Under the pieces are notes generated by a model. That model had not been told where the DNA came from and ran no database searches. It saw nothing but the letters and a program-made list of their open reading frames with translations. Both the position numbers and the translations under genes were made by a program. Of a DNA stretch of 64,000 nt, positions 42,561-51,487 are shown in pieces. This stretch comes from Devosia sp. 1566. Lineage in GTDB: Bacteria > Pseudomonadota > Alphaproteobacteria > Rhizobiales > Devosiaceae. Where the stretch lies: assembly GCF_004005995.1 (NCBI RefSeq), contig NZ_CP034767.1, positions 3,884,501 to 3,948,500 on the forward strand, written 5' to 3'. Positions within the stretch are counted from its first letter, which is position 1. Each line of letters begins with the position of its first letter.

Positions 42561-43613
42561 TTAGCGCCGTCGGCCGAGCGTCAGCAGCTCTGCGCCTCCT
42601 GTTGCGTGTCCCACGCTCTTGCCCGTGGAGCCCGGTGCGGCGGTCGATTCACGCAGCACCAGTTCCACCGGCAGCTGCCGGTGCACCGGGCCACCGCTGG
42701 CGCCGTTGATGCGTTCGAGCAATCGCGACCAGGCCAGCCGCCCTATGAGGTCAACAGGCTGCCGGATCGCGGTGATGGACGGCCGGGCAACCGGCATCCA
42801 GGAATAATCATCAAAGCCCACCAGCGACACGTCGTGAGGTACCGCACGCCCAGTGCGGTTGAGCGCCGCCAGCACTTGCAGTGTCGTGGTATTCATCAAG
42901 GCAACGATCGCGCTGGCGCTGGCAATCTGCGCCTCCGCCGTGTCTGGCAACGCTTCGGGCACGCCGCCAAGGCCGGTTTCCACCACCAAGGGTTCGGCGC
43001 CGAATTCAGCCAGCACTTGCGCCACGCCGGCGATGCGCTCGCGCAGATTTCGCACTCCCAGCGAGGGGGTGCAGACGGTGATTTGTCGATGACCGAGCTG
43101 CACCAGGTGGCGGGCCGCTGCCGCACCGGCGGCAACATTGTCGATCTCGACGAAGTCGCTGGGCTCGCCGTCGGGCGCCCGATCGGCAAAGACCAAGGGG
43201 ATGCGGGCCGCCTCGATCTGCTTGCGGGACGCAAGTCCGGCCGAGCAGGGTATGATGATGAAGCCGGCGGGCTTCCATTGCATCAAAGCGTTGATGCGGG
43301 CTTCCTCGATTTCGGGCTGATGGGCGGAACTTGCCACGATCAGCTCGAAGCCATCCTTCTGGCAGCTGGCTTCCACTGCCGCCAGGATGGTGGGAAAGAA
43401 TGGGTTGTCGAGGGCCGGCACGATCGCCGCTACGATCTTGGAGCGCCCGCTGCGGAGATAAGAGGCCGCCGGATTTACCCGGTAGTTGAGCGCCTCGACC
43501 GCCGCCATGACCTGCTCGCGCGAGCCGGCACGAACCGGCTTGTCGCCCGATAGCACGTTGGACACCGTCGCGACGGAAACGCCCGCGCGCTTGGCAACGT
43601 CCTTCATGGTCAC
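42561..43613 (-). CDS. LacI-family transcriptional regulator of the pentitol operon
   Basis: About 350 residues. N-terminal LacI HTH (MKDVAKRAGVSVATVSNVLSG) with the YRVNPAASYLRSG hinge, then a periplasmic-binding-like sensor domain. Start is uncertain: GTG at 43613 or ATG at 43607, both close to the HTH; the open frame to 43655 has no ribosome site. A perfect 22-bp palindrome with a central CG (43667-43688) lies just upstream and is the probable operator, giving autorepression of the whole operon that follows. The inducer is probably a pentitol or ketopentose. Confidence 0.9.
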   Translation of the reverse strand: MTMKDVAKRAGVSVATVSNVLSGDKPVRAGSREQVMAAVEALNYRVNPAASYLRSGRSKIVAAIVPALDNPFFPTILAAVEASCQKDGFELIVASSAHQPEIEEARINALMQWKPAGFIIIPCSAGLASRKQIEAARIPLVFADRAPDGEPSDFVEIDNVAAGAAAARHLVQLGHRQITVCTPSLGVRNLRERIAGVAQVLAEFGAEPLVVETGLGGVPEALPDTAEAQIASASAIVALMNTTTLQVLAALNRTGRAVPHDVSLVGFDDYSWMPVARPSITAIRQPVDLIGRLAWSRLLERINGASGGPVHRQLPVELVLRESTAAPGSTGKSVGHATGGAELLTLGRRR

Positions 43614-43666
43614 GTTGATCTTGATCTTCCCACCCTCCCCGGTGAGCCGCCTCAAGCCGAAGCTAA

Positions 43667-43688
43667 AAACGATTTACGTAAATCGTTT
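43667..43688. promoter_or_regulatory. 22-bp palindromic LacI-type operator
   Basis: AAACGATTTAC (43667-43677) is perfectly mirrored by GTAAATCGTTT (43678-43688). Central CpG and length are typical of LacI/GalR operators. It is 50-60 bp before the regulator start. I found no second copy before the binding-protein gene. Confidence 0.8.
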
Positions 43689-43754
43689 CACGGCGCCGCG
43701 AGGCTGTCAAGCGGGTGCTTTGCTCGCGGCAGGAGGAGGGAGGGCTGCAGAAGC

Positions 43755-44792
43755 CTATGCAGGCGCTGCCGCCTTGTCTCCGGCGGAGTCCCGAGGAAGA
43801 AAGGTGGCGTCCAGAAGCGACACCAAGAGCGCGGCGAGCAGCGTACCGGCCACCGTCAAGCCCGCCCGCTGGACAAACGCGAAACCGGGCTCGGAGGTGG
43901 CCAGCGCGCTGCCGACCAGCGAAATCATCACCGAAGCAGCATCCTGATAAGCCATAGAGGGCAACCGGCCGCTCAGCATCTTGTGCCCCAACCAGAGGGT
44001 CGCGAGAAAGACCAGGCACAGCAGCACAGCCAGATGCCCGACCCAATTGAGCAGCGCAAGAATGGTGAGCGCCAGCACTCCCCCCAGGATCACTGAAAAG
44101 CTGCGCTGCCCTGCCTCTGCCCAGATCGAGCGGCGCGTCGATTGCACCAGCACGAACATGCCGGCGACTGCCAGCATCATGTTGGAGAAGTCGAGGATCG
44201 TGTACAAAAACAAGCTATAGCCCAGCATGACCACCGTGCGATTGGCCGCACGGATCCCCCATCCTGAGGGAAATGCCGGTTCATACTTGTCCACATTGAT
44301 CTCGGTGGTGCAGGGCGGCAGCAGCACATAAAGCAGTGGGATTACGACGGCTGAGCACAAGGCCGCCTTGCTCATCTCGCTGCGCAGATAAGCCATGGCC
44401 GGGTAGGAGCCGAGGCCCATGATCGACATTAGCGCCACGGCGACGATGATCAGCAAGCCAAAGGCGTTGCCGGTTCGCTGGATCAGGTAAAAGGCCAGAA
44501 AGTAGATGCCGCCGATCACCAGCAACAGCAGCGCCGGGATGCCTGAAAACAGCAGCACCACACCCGACATCAGCCACAACACCCCGCTGAACATGATGGG
44601 AGCGGCAAAGACCCGCCGGGCGTCGAAAGCCTTCCGATTGCCCGCCAGGAGCGAGAACATCAGGGTGGGAAAAACCATCGCCAAGGGCGAGCGGAAGGCC
44701 ATGCCAATGAGGAGCCCGATAACAGGCATGATGGCAACCCGCACGGCAAATAGCGGGTCTTCATCGATCAGCGGCCGGGGAGCGATGAACAT
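43755..44792 (-). CDS. DUF2955-family membrane protein (efflux partner)
   Basis: 345-residue membrane protein with about ten predicted spans in a FUSC-like pattern. DUF2955 proteins are found next to HlyD-type membrane-fusion genes and are thought to act with them in export of aromatic or toxic compounds. The start is 9 bp after the HlyD-type gene, which supports one complex. The substrate is unknown. Confidence 0.82.
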   Translation of the reverse strand: MFIAPRPLIDEDPLFAVRVAIMPVIGLLIGMAFRSPLAMVFPTLMFSLLAGNRKAFDARRVFAAPIMFSGVLWLMSGVVLLFSGIPALLLLVIGGIYFLAFYLIQRTGNAFGLLIIVAVALMSIMGLGSYPAMAYLRSEMSKAALCSAVVIPLLYVLLPPCTTEINVDKYEPAFPSGWGIRAANRTVVMLGYSLFLYTILDFSNMMLAVAGMFVLVQSTRRSIWAEAGQRSFSVILGGVLALTILALLNWVGHLAVLLCLVFLATLWLGHKMLSGRLPSMAYQDAASVMISLVGSALATSEPGFAFVQRAGLTVAGTLLAALLVSLLDATFLPRDSAGDKAAAPA

Positions 44793-44801
44793 GGCTGCCC
44801 G

Positions 44802-46004
44802 TTAGTACAGATAGGAGAAATAAGCGTTGAGCGTCTGCAAGGCAGAGGCCGCAACAGCCACCGGATGCGAGCGGCCCTGCGCGTAAACCAGCGCACTGGC
44901 CTTTGAGCCCACCCGAACATTGTCCGGCCAGGTTTGGTCGGGCGCCAGTTCAACATGCACCGGGATCGTCCGGGCCGGCTCGAACCAGCGGGCCATGGCC
45001 TGATTCTGCGGCAAGCCGTTAGCAGCGGTGCGGCCGGGATCAATGCCCCAGGCAATGCCGCGCACCACGCCAGGATATTTGCGGCCCGGTGCGCCATCAA
45101 ACAGGATATCAGCGTCATCGCCGACATCGATATTGGCAAGCTGATTTTCGCGCATATCGACCACCACCCAGGAACTATCGGCCTCGATAAAGGTGAGCGC
45201 GGGGGTGCCGGCATTCACATACTGGCCCTGGGCGAGCTTGAGATTGGTGACCACCCCGTCAGCGGGGGCCAGCACCGAAGCAAAGGATCGGTTGAGCCGC
45301 GCTTGCTCGAGCTGCACCGCAGCCGTTTCCACCTGCGGATTGGCTTCCTTGCCACCGGCACGAAGCCGGGCGCTTTCAAGTTCCGCAGTGGCGGCATCAA
45401 GTCCCGAACGCGCCGATGCCAGTTGTGCATTTGCCGCATCGAGCTGAACCTGTGATGCCAAACCACGCTGATGCAGGCTCGTGGTGCGCTCGGCAGCGGT
45501 CCGGGCCGTATCAAGGCTGGCGCGCGCCTGCTCAACTTTGGCTTCAGTCGCCACCAGCGAGATGACCGAAGCGTCAAGGGTTTGCGTGACTTGAGCGAGA
45601 TTGGCCTCGGCTTGCCGGACCGCCAGGTCAAAGGGAGCCGGATCCAGTTCAAACAGCGGCGTACCCCGGACGACAAACTGATTGTCCTGCACCAGTACAG
45701 TTTGCACCTGTCCCGATACCCTGGGGGCCATCAACGCGGTTAGCGCCGTCACCGAACCCGAGGAACTCGCCGGAGCCACCAGGTCGGTCGCTACATGCCA
45801 GCCCAAAGTGCCGATAAGGACAACAAGGATCACCCCGGCCACCTTGCGTGCCGGGTTGGCTCGTTTGGCGGCCGGTTCCGCACGCGGCGCAGCTTCATCT
45901 GGCTTGCCTGCCGCAGCGTGTGGCTGCAGCGCCTGCGCGGGAGTTGCAACTTCGGCATCGATTTGAGCAGTTGTGCGAACCACGTTTTTTCGTCCTTGCT
46001 TCAA
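44802..46004 (-). CDS. HlyD/EmrA-family membrane-fusion protein
   Basis: 400-residue adaptor of an efflux system. A cytoplasmic N-terminal tail rich in Ala and charged residues (about 1-52), one membrane span (about 54-72, VAGVILVVLIGTLGW), a beta-lipoyl region split around a coiled-coil hairpin (about 130-240, Ala/Gln/Leu-rich), and a C-terminal beta domain (SSWVVVDMRENQLANI). Divergent from the MarR gene at 46053, the probable repressor. Confidence 0.9.
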   Translation of the reverse strand: MKQGRKNVVRTTAQIDAEVATPAQALQPHAAAGKPDEAAPRAEPAAKRANPARKVAGVILVVLIGTLGWHVATDLVAPASSSGSVTALTALMAPRVSGQVQTVLVQDNQFVVRGTPLFELDPAPFDLAVRQAEANLAQVTQTLDASVISLVATEAKVEQARASLDTARTAAERTTSLHQRGLASQVQLDAANAQLASARSGLDAATAELESARLRAGGKEANPQVETAAVQLEQARLNRSFASVLAPADGVVTNLKLAQGQYVNAGTPALTFIEADSSWVVVDMRENQLANIDVGDDADILFDGAPGRKYPGVVRGIAWGIDPGRTAANGLPQNQAMARWFEPARTIPVHVELAPDQTWPDNVRVGSKASALVYAQGRSHPVAVAASALQTLNAYFSYLY

Positions 46005-46052
46005 GGGGCCGACGCCTCTAGAAGTAATTTGTCTTCACCGTAGAGATACTTC

Positions 46053-46523
46053 ATGGAAGAGAAACCGTCAAGCAGCAGTGCGCGCGACCTGAAGATGCGC
46101 CGGCTCGGATCGGCGCTGCAAAATCTGATGCGCAATGTGGAAAGCGCGCGTGAGGCCGCTGCCCGCGCCCAGAAGCTGCATCCAACCGATTTCTCCTGCA
46201 TTGGCCTACTGGCCCGAGCAGGAGCACCGATCAGTCCCAAGCAGATCATTGACGAGCTGCATCTGAGTTCGGGCTCAGGGACGGCCTTGCTGGATCGCTT
46301 GGAACGGGCCGGCTTTGTGCGTCGCCTTCCCAATCCAGACGATCGCCGCAGCGTGTTGATCGAACTCGACAAACAGCAGGCCGCCGAGCCGCTGGCGAGG
46401 TATCGGGAAATCGAACAGGCCTATGTTCGGGTGACGGAAAACCTGACCGACAACGATATGGACACTGTGGCGGACTTCCTCGATGGCGTTGCCGCCCTTA
46501 CCCGGCTGCATCCCCGGCCGTGA
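46053..46523 (+). CDS. MarR-family transcriptional regulator
   Basis: 156-residue winged-helix repressor. The DNA-binding core is PISPKQIIDELHLSSGSGTALLDRLERAGFV, residues about 59-90, split here by description only, and the wing is RLPNPDDRRSVLIEL. Divergent from the HlyD/DUF2955 efflux pair with only 48 bp between starts. GAAGTA (46021-46026) and TACTTC (46047-46052) form an inverted repeat across 20 bases right before the ATG and could be part of its operator; the spacing is long for a MarR site. Confidence 0.88.
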   Translation: MEEKPSSSSARDLKMRRLGSALQNLMRNVESAREAAARAQKLHPTDFSCIGLLARAGAPISPKQIIDELHLSSGSGTALLDRLERAGFVRRLPNPDDRRSVLIELDKQQAAEPLARYREIEQAYVRVTENLTDNDMDTVADFLDGVAALTRLHPRP

Positions 46524-46539
46524 TTTGAGCCTTCCCAGC

Positions 46540-47244
46540 TCAGGCGGAAAACCAGTTGGCATGGGCCTCCGCCAATTTGGGCAGCGAAGTCAGGATTTCG
46601 CTTAGGTGTCGCTGCATCCCCGCTTCGGCGCTATCGGGATCACGGCGGCGGATGGCGTCGGCAATTACCGCGTGCTGCTCGATCAAGGTCTTGATCGGCG
46701 TGGCGTCTGAGAGGGACAGGTAGCGCACCCGGTCCATCTGCGCCTTGAGGCTCTCCAGCAAACGCCAGGCATGTTCGCAATCGGCAGCCAGTGCAATCGC
46801 CTGGTGAAAGGCTTCATCGAGGCGCAAGAATTCCACATGCTCGCCGGCATCATTGGCCTGGCGCTGCCGCTCGATCAACCCATCGAGAATGGAATGGTGA
46901 CGAGGGTCGGCCTCGGCGGCCGCCTTGCGCACCACGGCTACTTCAACGGCTTCCCGAATGAACCGGGCGTTTTCCACTTCCCGGCGTGAAATCATCACCA
47001 CCGAAGTGCCCCGCTGGGGCCGAATCTCCACCAGCCCCACCTCCGCCAGTTTGATGAAGGCTTCGCGCACGGGCTGGCGAGACACACCGAGCTGGCGAGC
47101 CATCTCGGCTTCCGACAAGGGATCGCCTGGCCGCAACTGCAGCTGGATGATGGCCTGGCGCATGGCCTCAAAGACCTTGTTGCCTACGGTAGCGGGCCGC
47201 CCCAATTGGGCAGCCTCATGGGTCAGGGGTGCAATCGTTACCAT
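46540..47244 (-). CDS. GntR-family regulator, FCD domain (hexuronate cluster)
   Basis: 234-residue regulator. N-terminal winged HTH (about 20-85: AMRQAIIQLQLRPGDPLSEAEMARQ, then SRQPVREAFIKL) and an all-helical FCD effector domain with the His/Asp pattern (LDEAFHQAIA). Divergent from the TRAP/uxuA genes at 47335, with tandem octamers in the gap. It is the probable regulator of hexuronate or mannonate uptake, like UxuR and ExuR, which are also GntR/FCD proteins. Confidence 0.9.
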   Translation of the reverse strand: MVTIAPLTHEAAQLGRPATVGNKVFEAMRQAIIQLQLRPGDPLSEAEMARQLGVSRQPVREAFIKLAEVGLVEIRPQRGTSVVMISRREVENARFIREAVEVAVVRKAAAEADPRHHSILDGLIERQRQANDAGEHVEFLRLDEAFHQAIALAADCEHAWRLLESLKAQMDRVRYLSLSDATPIKTLIEQHAVIADAIRRRDPDSAEAGMQRHLSEILTSLPKLAEAHANWFSA

Positions 47245-47258
47245 GTTGACTCCTTTGA

Positions 47259-47274
47259 ACTACCATACTACCAT
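47259..47274. promoter_or_regulatory. Tandem ACTACCAT octamers, candidate GntR site
   Basis: ACTACCAT occurs twice without a gap (47259-47266 and 47267-47274). Read on the other strand the unit is ATGGTAGT. It lies 15 bp before the GntR start and 61 bp before dctP, so it could control both directions. Confidence 0.4.
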
Positions 47275-47334
47275 TTTTGCGAAGCCGTTGCCTAGAGCAC
47301 GGAACGTCGCGGCTACGCCGCTTGGGAGGAAATC

Positions 47335-48312
47335 ATGAAATTCACACCGCTCGCCGCGGCGCTTGCTGCTGGCTTGGTCATCTCGTACTCGGTTCCCGCG
47401 ATGTCGGCTGACTATACCCTCAGCGTCAACACGGCGCTGGCCACTTCAGACCCGCTGTATAAGGGGCTTGAAGCCTTCCGCGACAATGTCGCCACCGCCT
47501 CCAATGGCGCCATCGAAGTCAAGCTCTTCCCCAATTCGCAGTTGGGCGCCGATGAAGACGTGCTGGAGCAGGCCCGTGCCGGAGCGCCGGTCGCTGTGGT
47601 GGTTGATGGCGGTCGCCTCGCCGCATTCGTCAACGAATTTGGCGTGCTCGGCGCTCCTTATCTCGCTTCGGGCTATGAAGGCATCCGCAAGGTGGCCGTT
47701 TCCCCGCAGATGGAGGAATGGATCACCAAGCTGCACGACGCTTCGGGTCACCAGGTGCTCTCGTTCAACTGGTGGCAGGGTGAGCGGCACCTCTGGACCA
47801 AGATGCCGGTCAATGTGCCCGCTGACCTCAATGGCTCGCGCATGCGTACCCCAGGCGCGCCGGTCTGGGTGGAAACGGTTTCCGCCATGGGCGCGACCCC
47901 AACCCCCATGCCGTTCTCGGAAGTTTATTCGGGCCTTGAGCAGAACGTGATCGATTCCGTGGAAGCCCAGCTTCCTGCCGGCTTTGGCTCCAATCTGCAG
48001 GAAGTCACGTCCGTCCTGACCAAGACCGGCCACATCAACCTGATCACCGGACTTGTCACCTCCGGCCCCTGGTTCGACAGCCTGCCGGCCGAGCTGCAAA
48101 CCGTGCTCCGCGACGAGGCCCTTAAGGCTGGCGATATCGCTTCCTATGGCACCCAGGATGCCCTGGCCCAGATCGAGGCCGACCTCGTCGCCGCCGGAAT
48201 GACTGTCAACGAGATCGACGTCACCCCGTTCAAGGAAGCGACGGCCGGCGTTTATGACAAGCTCGGCTATGGCGCGCTGCGCGACGAGTTGCAGGCTATC
48301 GCCAACCAGTAA
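47335..48312 (+). CDS. TRAP transporter substrate-binding protein, DctP type (hexuronate cluster)
   Basis: 325-residue periplasmic binding protein. The signal peptide is about residues 1-24 (ending AMSA). The family's carboxylate-binding Arg is in SRMRTPGAPVW (near residue 165). The ATG at 47335 follows GGGAGGAAATC. The frame is intact, unlike the three genes that follow. Linkage to uxuA suggests glucuronate, fructuronate or mannonate as ligand. Confidence 0.92.
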   Translation: MKFTPLAAALAAGLVISYSVPAMSADYTLSVNTALATSDPLYKGLEAFRDNVATASNGAIEVKLFPNSQLGADEDVLEQARAGAPVAVVVDGGRLAAFVNEFGVLGAPYLASGYEGIRKVAVSPQMEEWITKLHDASGHQVLSFNWWQGERHLWTKMPVNVPADLNGSRMRTPGAPVWVETVSAMGATPTPMPFSEVYSGLEQNVIDSVEAQLPAGFGSNLQEVTSVLTKTGHINLITGLVTSGPWFDSLPAELQTVLRDEALKAGDIASYGTQDALAQIEADLVAAGMTVNEIDVTPFKEATAGVYDKLGYGALRDELQAIANQ

Positions 48313-48365
48313 TTCCCTATGGCGGGTCCTGCGGAGCCCGCCATTCCATTGCTCAGGTAAAATCC

Positions 48366-48888
48366 ATGCTCAAGCGTTTGGCTCAACTCGAGCTGGCGAT
48401 CTGCTTCGCCTTGCTCGCCGGCATCACCGGCCTGGTGTTCACCGCCGCCCTTATGCGGTTCTTTGGCCATCCGCTGATCTGGTCGGTGGACATGGCCCAG
48501 CTCCTCTTCATCTGGCTGTGTTTTTTCGGCTCCAACAAGGCCATGCGCGAAAAATCGCACCTGGGCATGGAAGTGCTGGTGTCGCGCCTGGGCTACAAAC
48601 GCCGGTTCTGGCTGGAATTTGCTTGCACGCTGCTGATCATCGCCTTTTTGCTGGTGCTGGCAGTTGAGGGTTGGAAGCTGACCATGCTCAACCGTGAACG
48701 CACTTTTGGCGACAGCACCCTTTCTTATTCCTGGGTCACCGTTGCCGTGCCCGTGGGCTGCGTGCTGCTCGCCGCCACACTGATTTACAATACGGTTCGG
48801 GCGTTCAAGGGCCGCCAGCAGGAACTGCTGATCTATAACCGCACGCAGGCCGAAATGGAGCGCCAGCGCCCCCACACTGGAGCTCTGA
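48366..48888 (+). CDS. TRAP transporter small permease, DctQ type, 3' end frame-shifted
   Basis: DctQ with four spans. As read, the frame runs past its proper end to 49091, giving a 241-residue product with a nonsense tail. Removing one C from the run at 48869-48873 gives a 173-residue DctQ ending at TGA 48886-48888, two bases before the dctM ATG at 48891, with GGAG as ribosome site. This matches the 172-residue DctQ elsewhere in the window. It is the first of 17 homopolymer insertions in this stretch. Confidence 0.85.
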
Positions 48889-48890
48889 TC

Positions 48891-50184
48891 ATGGCCCTGA
48901 TTGGTATCGCCTTTGTTGTGCTTGATGGTCCTGGGCATGCCCGTTGCCTTCGCGACCGGCATTTCCGGCTTCATCTTCTTCATGACCACGCAGGGCATGC
49001 CAATGTCCATCGGCGTGCAGAAGATCGCATCGATGAGCCAGAGCTTCCCCTCTGCTCGCCGTGCCCTTCTTCGTACTGGCCGGCCACCTGATGAATGAAA
49101 GCGGCATCACCGGCCGCCTTCTCAAGGTCGCGCCTGCTCTCGGTAGGCTGGATGTCTGGCGGTCTGGCGCAGGTGGCCATAGTGCTTTCCACCTTGATGG
49201 GTGGCGTTTCCGGCTCCGCCGTGGCCGACGCCGCCATGGAAGCGCGCATTCTTGGCCCCACCATGACTGCCAAGGGCTATGGCAAGGGCTTCTCGGCCGC
49301 CGCAATTGCCGGTGGGCTCGCTTATCACCGGCCACCATTTCCGCCGTCCATCGGGCTGATCCTTTATGGCTTTGTCGGCAATGTCTCGATTGGCCGGCTG
49401 TTCCTGGCCGGCATCATTCCTGGCATCCTGATGATGGTGGTCCTGATGCTCACCACCTATCTCATTGCCAAGAAGCGGAAATATGTAGTCGCCGACAGCA
49501 AGAAACCGACGGTCAGGGCGCTGGCCGCCGCCTGCTGGGATGCCAAATGGGCGCTGCTGTTTCCCGTGGCCTTGGTGCTGGCCATCCGGGGCGGCCTCTT
49601 TACGCCTTCCGAGGTCGGCTCCGCCGCCGTAGTTTATGCCCTCGTCATTGGGTTTTTTCGCCCATCGCGAGCTAACTATGGAAAAGGTTTGGCGCTGCTT
49701 TGGTCAGGCGACCTCCGATGTTGGCCTGATCATGCTCATTATCCTGATGAGCGGCATGGTAGGCTATGCCACCATCTATCTGCAGGTGCCCCAGGAACTG
49801 GCCGGCTGGATGCTGGCCGGCATCACCGATCCCAACATGATCGTGCTCGTCATCCTGATCTTCCCTCTTGGTGGCCGGCCTGGCGCTCGACAGCACGGTG
49901 ATGGTGCTGCTGCTGACACCGATCTTTGTGCCCATCATCACGCAGGTCGGCATGGATCCCGTCCATTTCGGCATTCTGATGATGTCAATCGTCACCCTGG
50001 GCGGCATGACCTGGCCCAGCGGTTCGGCTATGTTTGCCGTGTGCTCGCTGATGAATGTGTCGATCGAAGAATATTCCATCGAATCGATCCCCTTCATCGC
50101 TGCCGTCGGTCGCTCTGATCGCTGTGCTGCTCTTTGTGCCCGACCTCGTGCTTCTGGCTGCCGCGCCTCGCCTTTGGCAGCTGA
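48891..50184 (+). pseudogene. TRAP transporter large permease, DctM type, ten +1 frameshifts
   Basis: The DctM protein is recognisable throughout but spread over all three frames. Ten single-base extensions of homopolymer runs break it, near 48922, 49047, 49142, 49314, 49330, 49338, 49653, 49863, 50108 and 50152. Removing one base at each gives 1,284 bases and 427 residues ending at TGA 50182-50184, exactly the length of the intact DctM at 20115. Repaired landmarks include SGSAVADAAM, TATIPPSIGLILYG and WPSGSAMFAVCSL. No missense stop or deletion is needed, so this looks like sequence error rather than a decayed gene, although as given it cannot make a working permease. Confidence 0.85.
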
Positions 50185-50239
50185 CGACGCCGTTGGAGCC
50201 GCGTGCAGCGGCTCCGACCCTATTCCCTCGGAGATCGAC

Positions 50240-51466
50240 ATGAAGCAGACTTGGCGCTGGTTCGGGCCCCATGACCTCACCAGCATTGACGACATCATCC
50301 AGAGCGGTGCCGAGGGCGTGGTCTCGGCCCTGCACCACATCCCCAATGGGGAGGTCTGGACGCCCGAGGAGATCGCGCTGCGCCAGCGCCAGATCGGCAC
50401 TCGCAAGGATGGCTCCCCTTCGGGGCTTCGCTGGGACGTGGTCGAAAGTCTTCCGATCTCGGAAGACATCAAGCAGCAGACTGGCGATTGGCGCCTTCAC
50501 ATCGCCAACTACCAGACCAGCCTGCGCCACCTCGCCGAAGCCGGGCTGGAGGTGATCTGCTACAACTTCATGCCGGTGCTCGATTGGACGCGCACGGCGC
50601 TTCGCTGGCGGCTCGCCCATGGCGGCACCTGCATGCGCTTCGAGCTCAACGATTTCGCGGCCTTCGACATCCACATCCTGGAACGCAAAGGCGCTGGGGG
50701 ACGACTACCCCGAGACTGTGGTCGAGGAAGCGGGCCGGCGCTTTGCCGATATGAGCGATGCCCGATAAAATCACCCTCGCCCGCAGCGTGACCATGGGCC
50801 TGCCCGGCTCCACCGAGTCCATGTCGCTTGCCGACATGCACACCCACCTCGCCCGCTATGGCGCGATCTCCCCCGACCAGTTGCGCGCCCATTTCATCGC
50901 TTTTCTGGAAGAAGTGGTCCCGGTTGCTGAAGATCTGGGTTTGCGGCTCTGCTGCCACCCCGACGACCCGCCGTTTCCGCTGCTCGGCCTGCCGCGCATT
51001 ATGTCGACCGGAGAGCACTTCCGGCTGATCCTGGACGCGGTCAACAGCCCGGCCAATGGCATGACTTTGTGCTCGGGCTCGTTGGGTGCCCGGCCGGACA
51101 ATGACCTGCCCTCCATCATGGCAGAGCTTGGCGACCGCGTGCACTTCCTGCATCTGCGCAATGTGACGGCGCGAAAACGATGCGATCATGGGCTCGTTCT
51201 ACGAAGCCGAGCATCTGGGCGGCGATACCGGACATGGTCGCGCTGATCGCGGCGGTACTTGCTGAGGAAGGGCGCCGCAAGGCGGCGGGCCGCACCGATT
51301 GGGAAATCCCGATGCGTCCCGACCATGGCCAGGACATTCTCGATGACCTCAAACCGCAGTGCCCAACCCGGCTATCCGACCATCGGTCGCATGAAGGGCT
51401 TGGCCGAACTGCGCGGCATCACCAAGGCGCTGCAACACGGGCGCCGTTCGCTATCAAGACGCTTAG
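50240..51466 (+). pseudogene. uxuA: Mannonate dehydratase, six +1 frameshifts
   Basis: UxuA converts D-mannonate to 2-keto-3-deoxygluconate. The family is clear from the start (MKQTWRWFGPHDLTSIDD, ALHHIPNGEVW, ICYNFMPVLDWTRT) and later from [21 protein letters not shown] and IPMRPDHGQ, which hold metal and catalytic His/Asp residues. Six one-base homopolymer extensions interrupt it, near 50696, 50761, 51168, 51230, 51354 and 51439; the second creates a TAA. Removing one base at each restores 1,221 bases, 406 residues, ending at TAG 51464-51466. The ATG at 50240 follows CGGAGATCGAC. With the TRAP genes and GntR it forms a hexuronate/mannonate operon. Confidence 0.88.
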
Positions 51467-51487
51467 GAGCGAAGCCCGCCTCCGGTA

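Noticed and set aside
48366..49091. A 241-residue DctQ with an extra C-terminal domain, or a DctQ-DctM fusion
   Set aside because: The extra tail is out-of-frame dctM. Removing one C at 48869-48873 gives a normal DctQ end and a normal dctM start.
48891..51466. Programmed ribosomal frameshifting in dctM and uxuA
   Set aside because: Sixteen shifts of the same sign in two genes cannot be recoding. Error or slippage mutation is far simpler.
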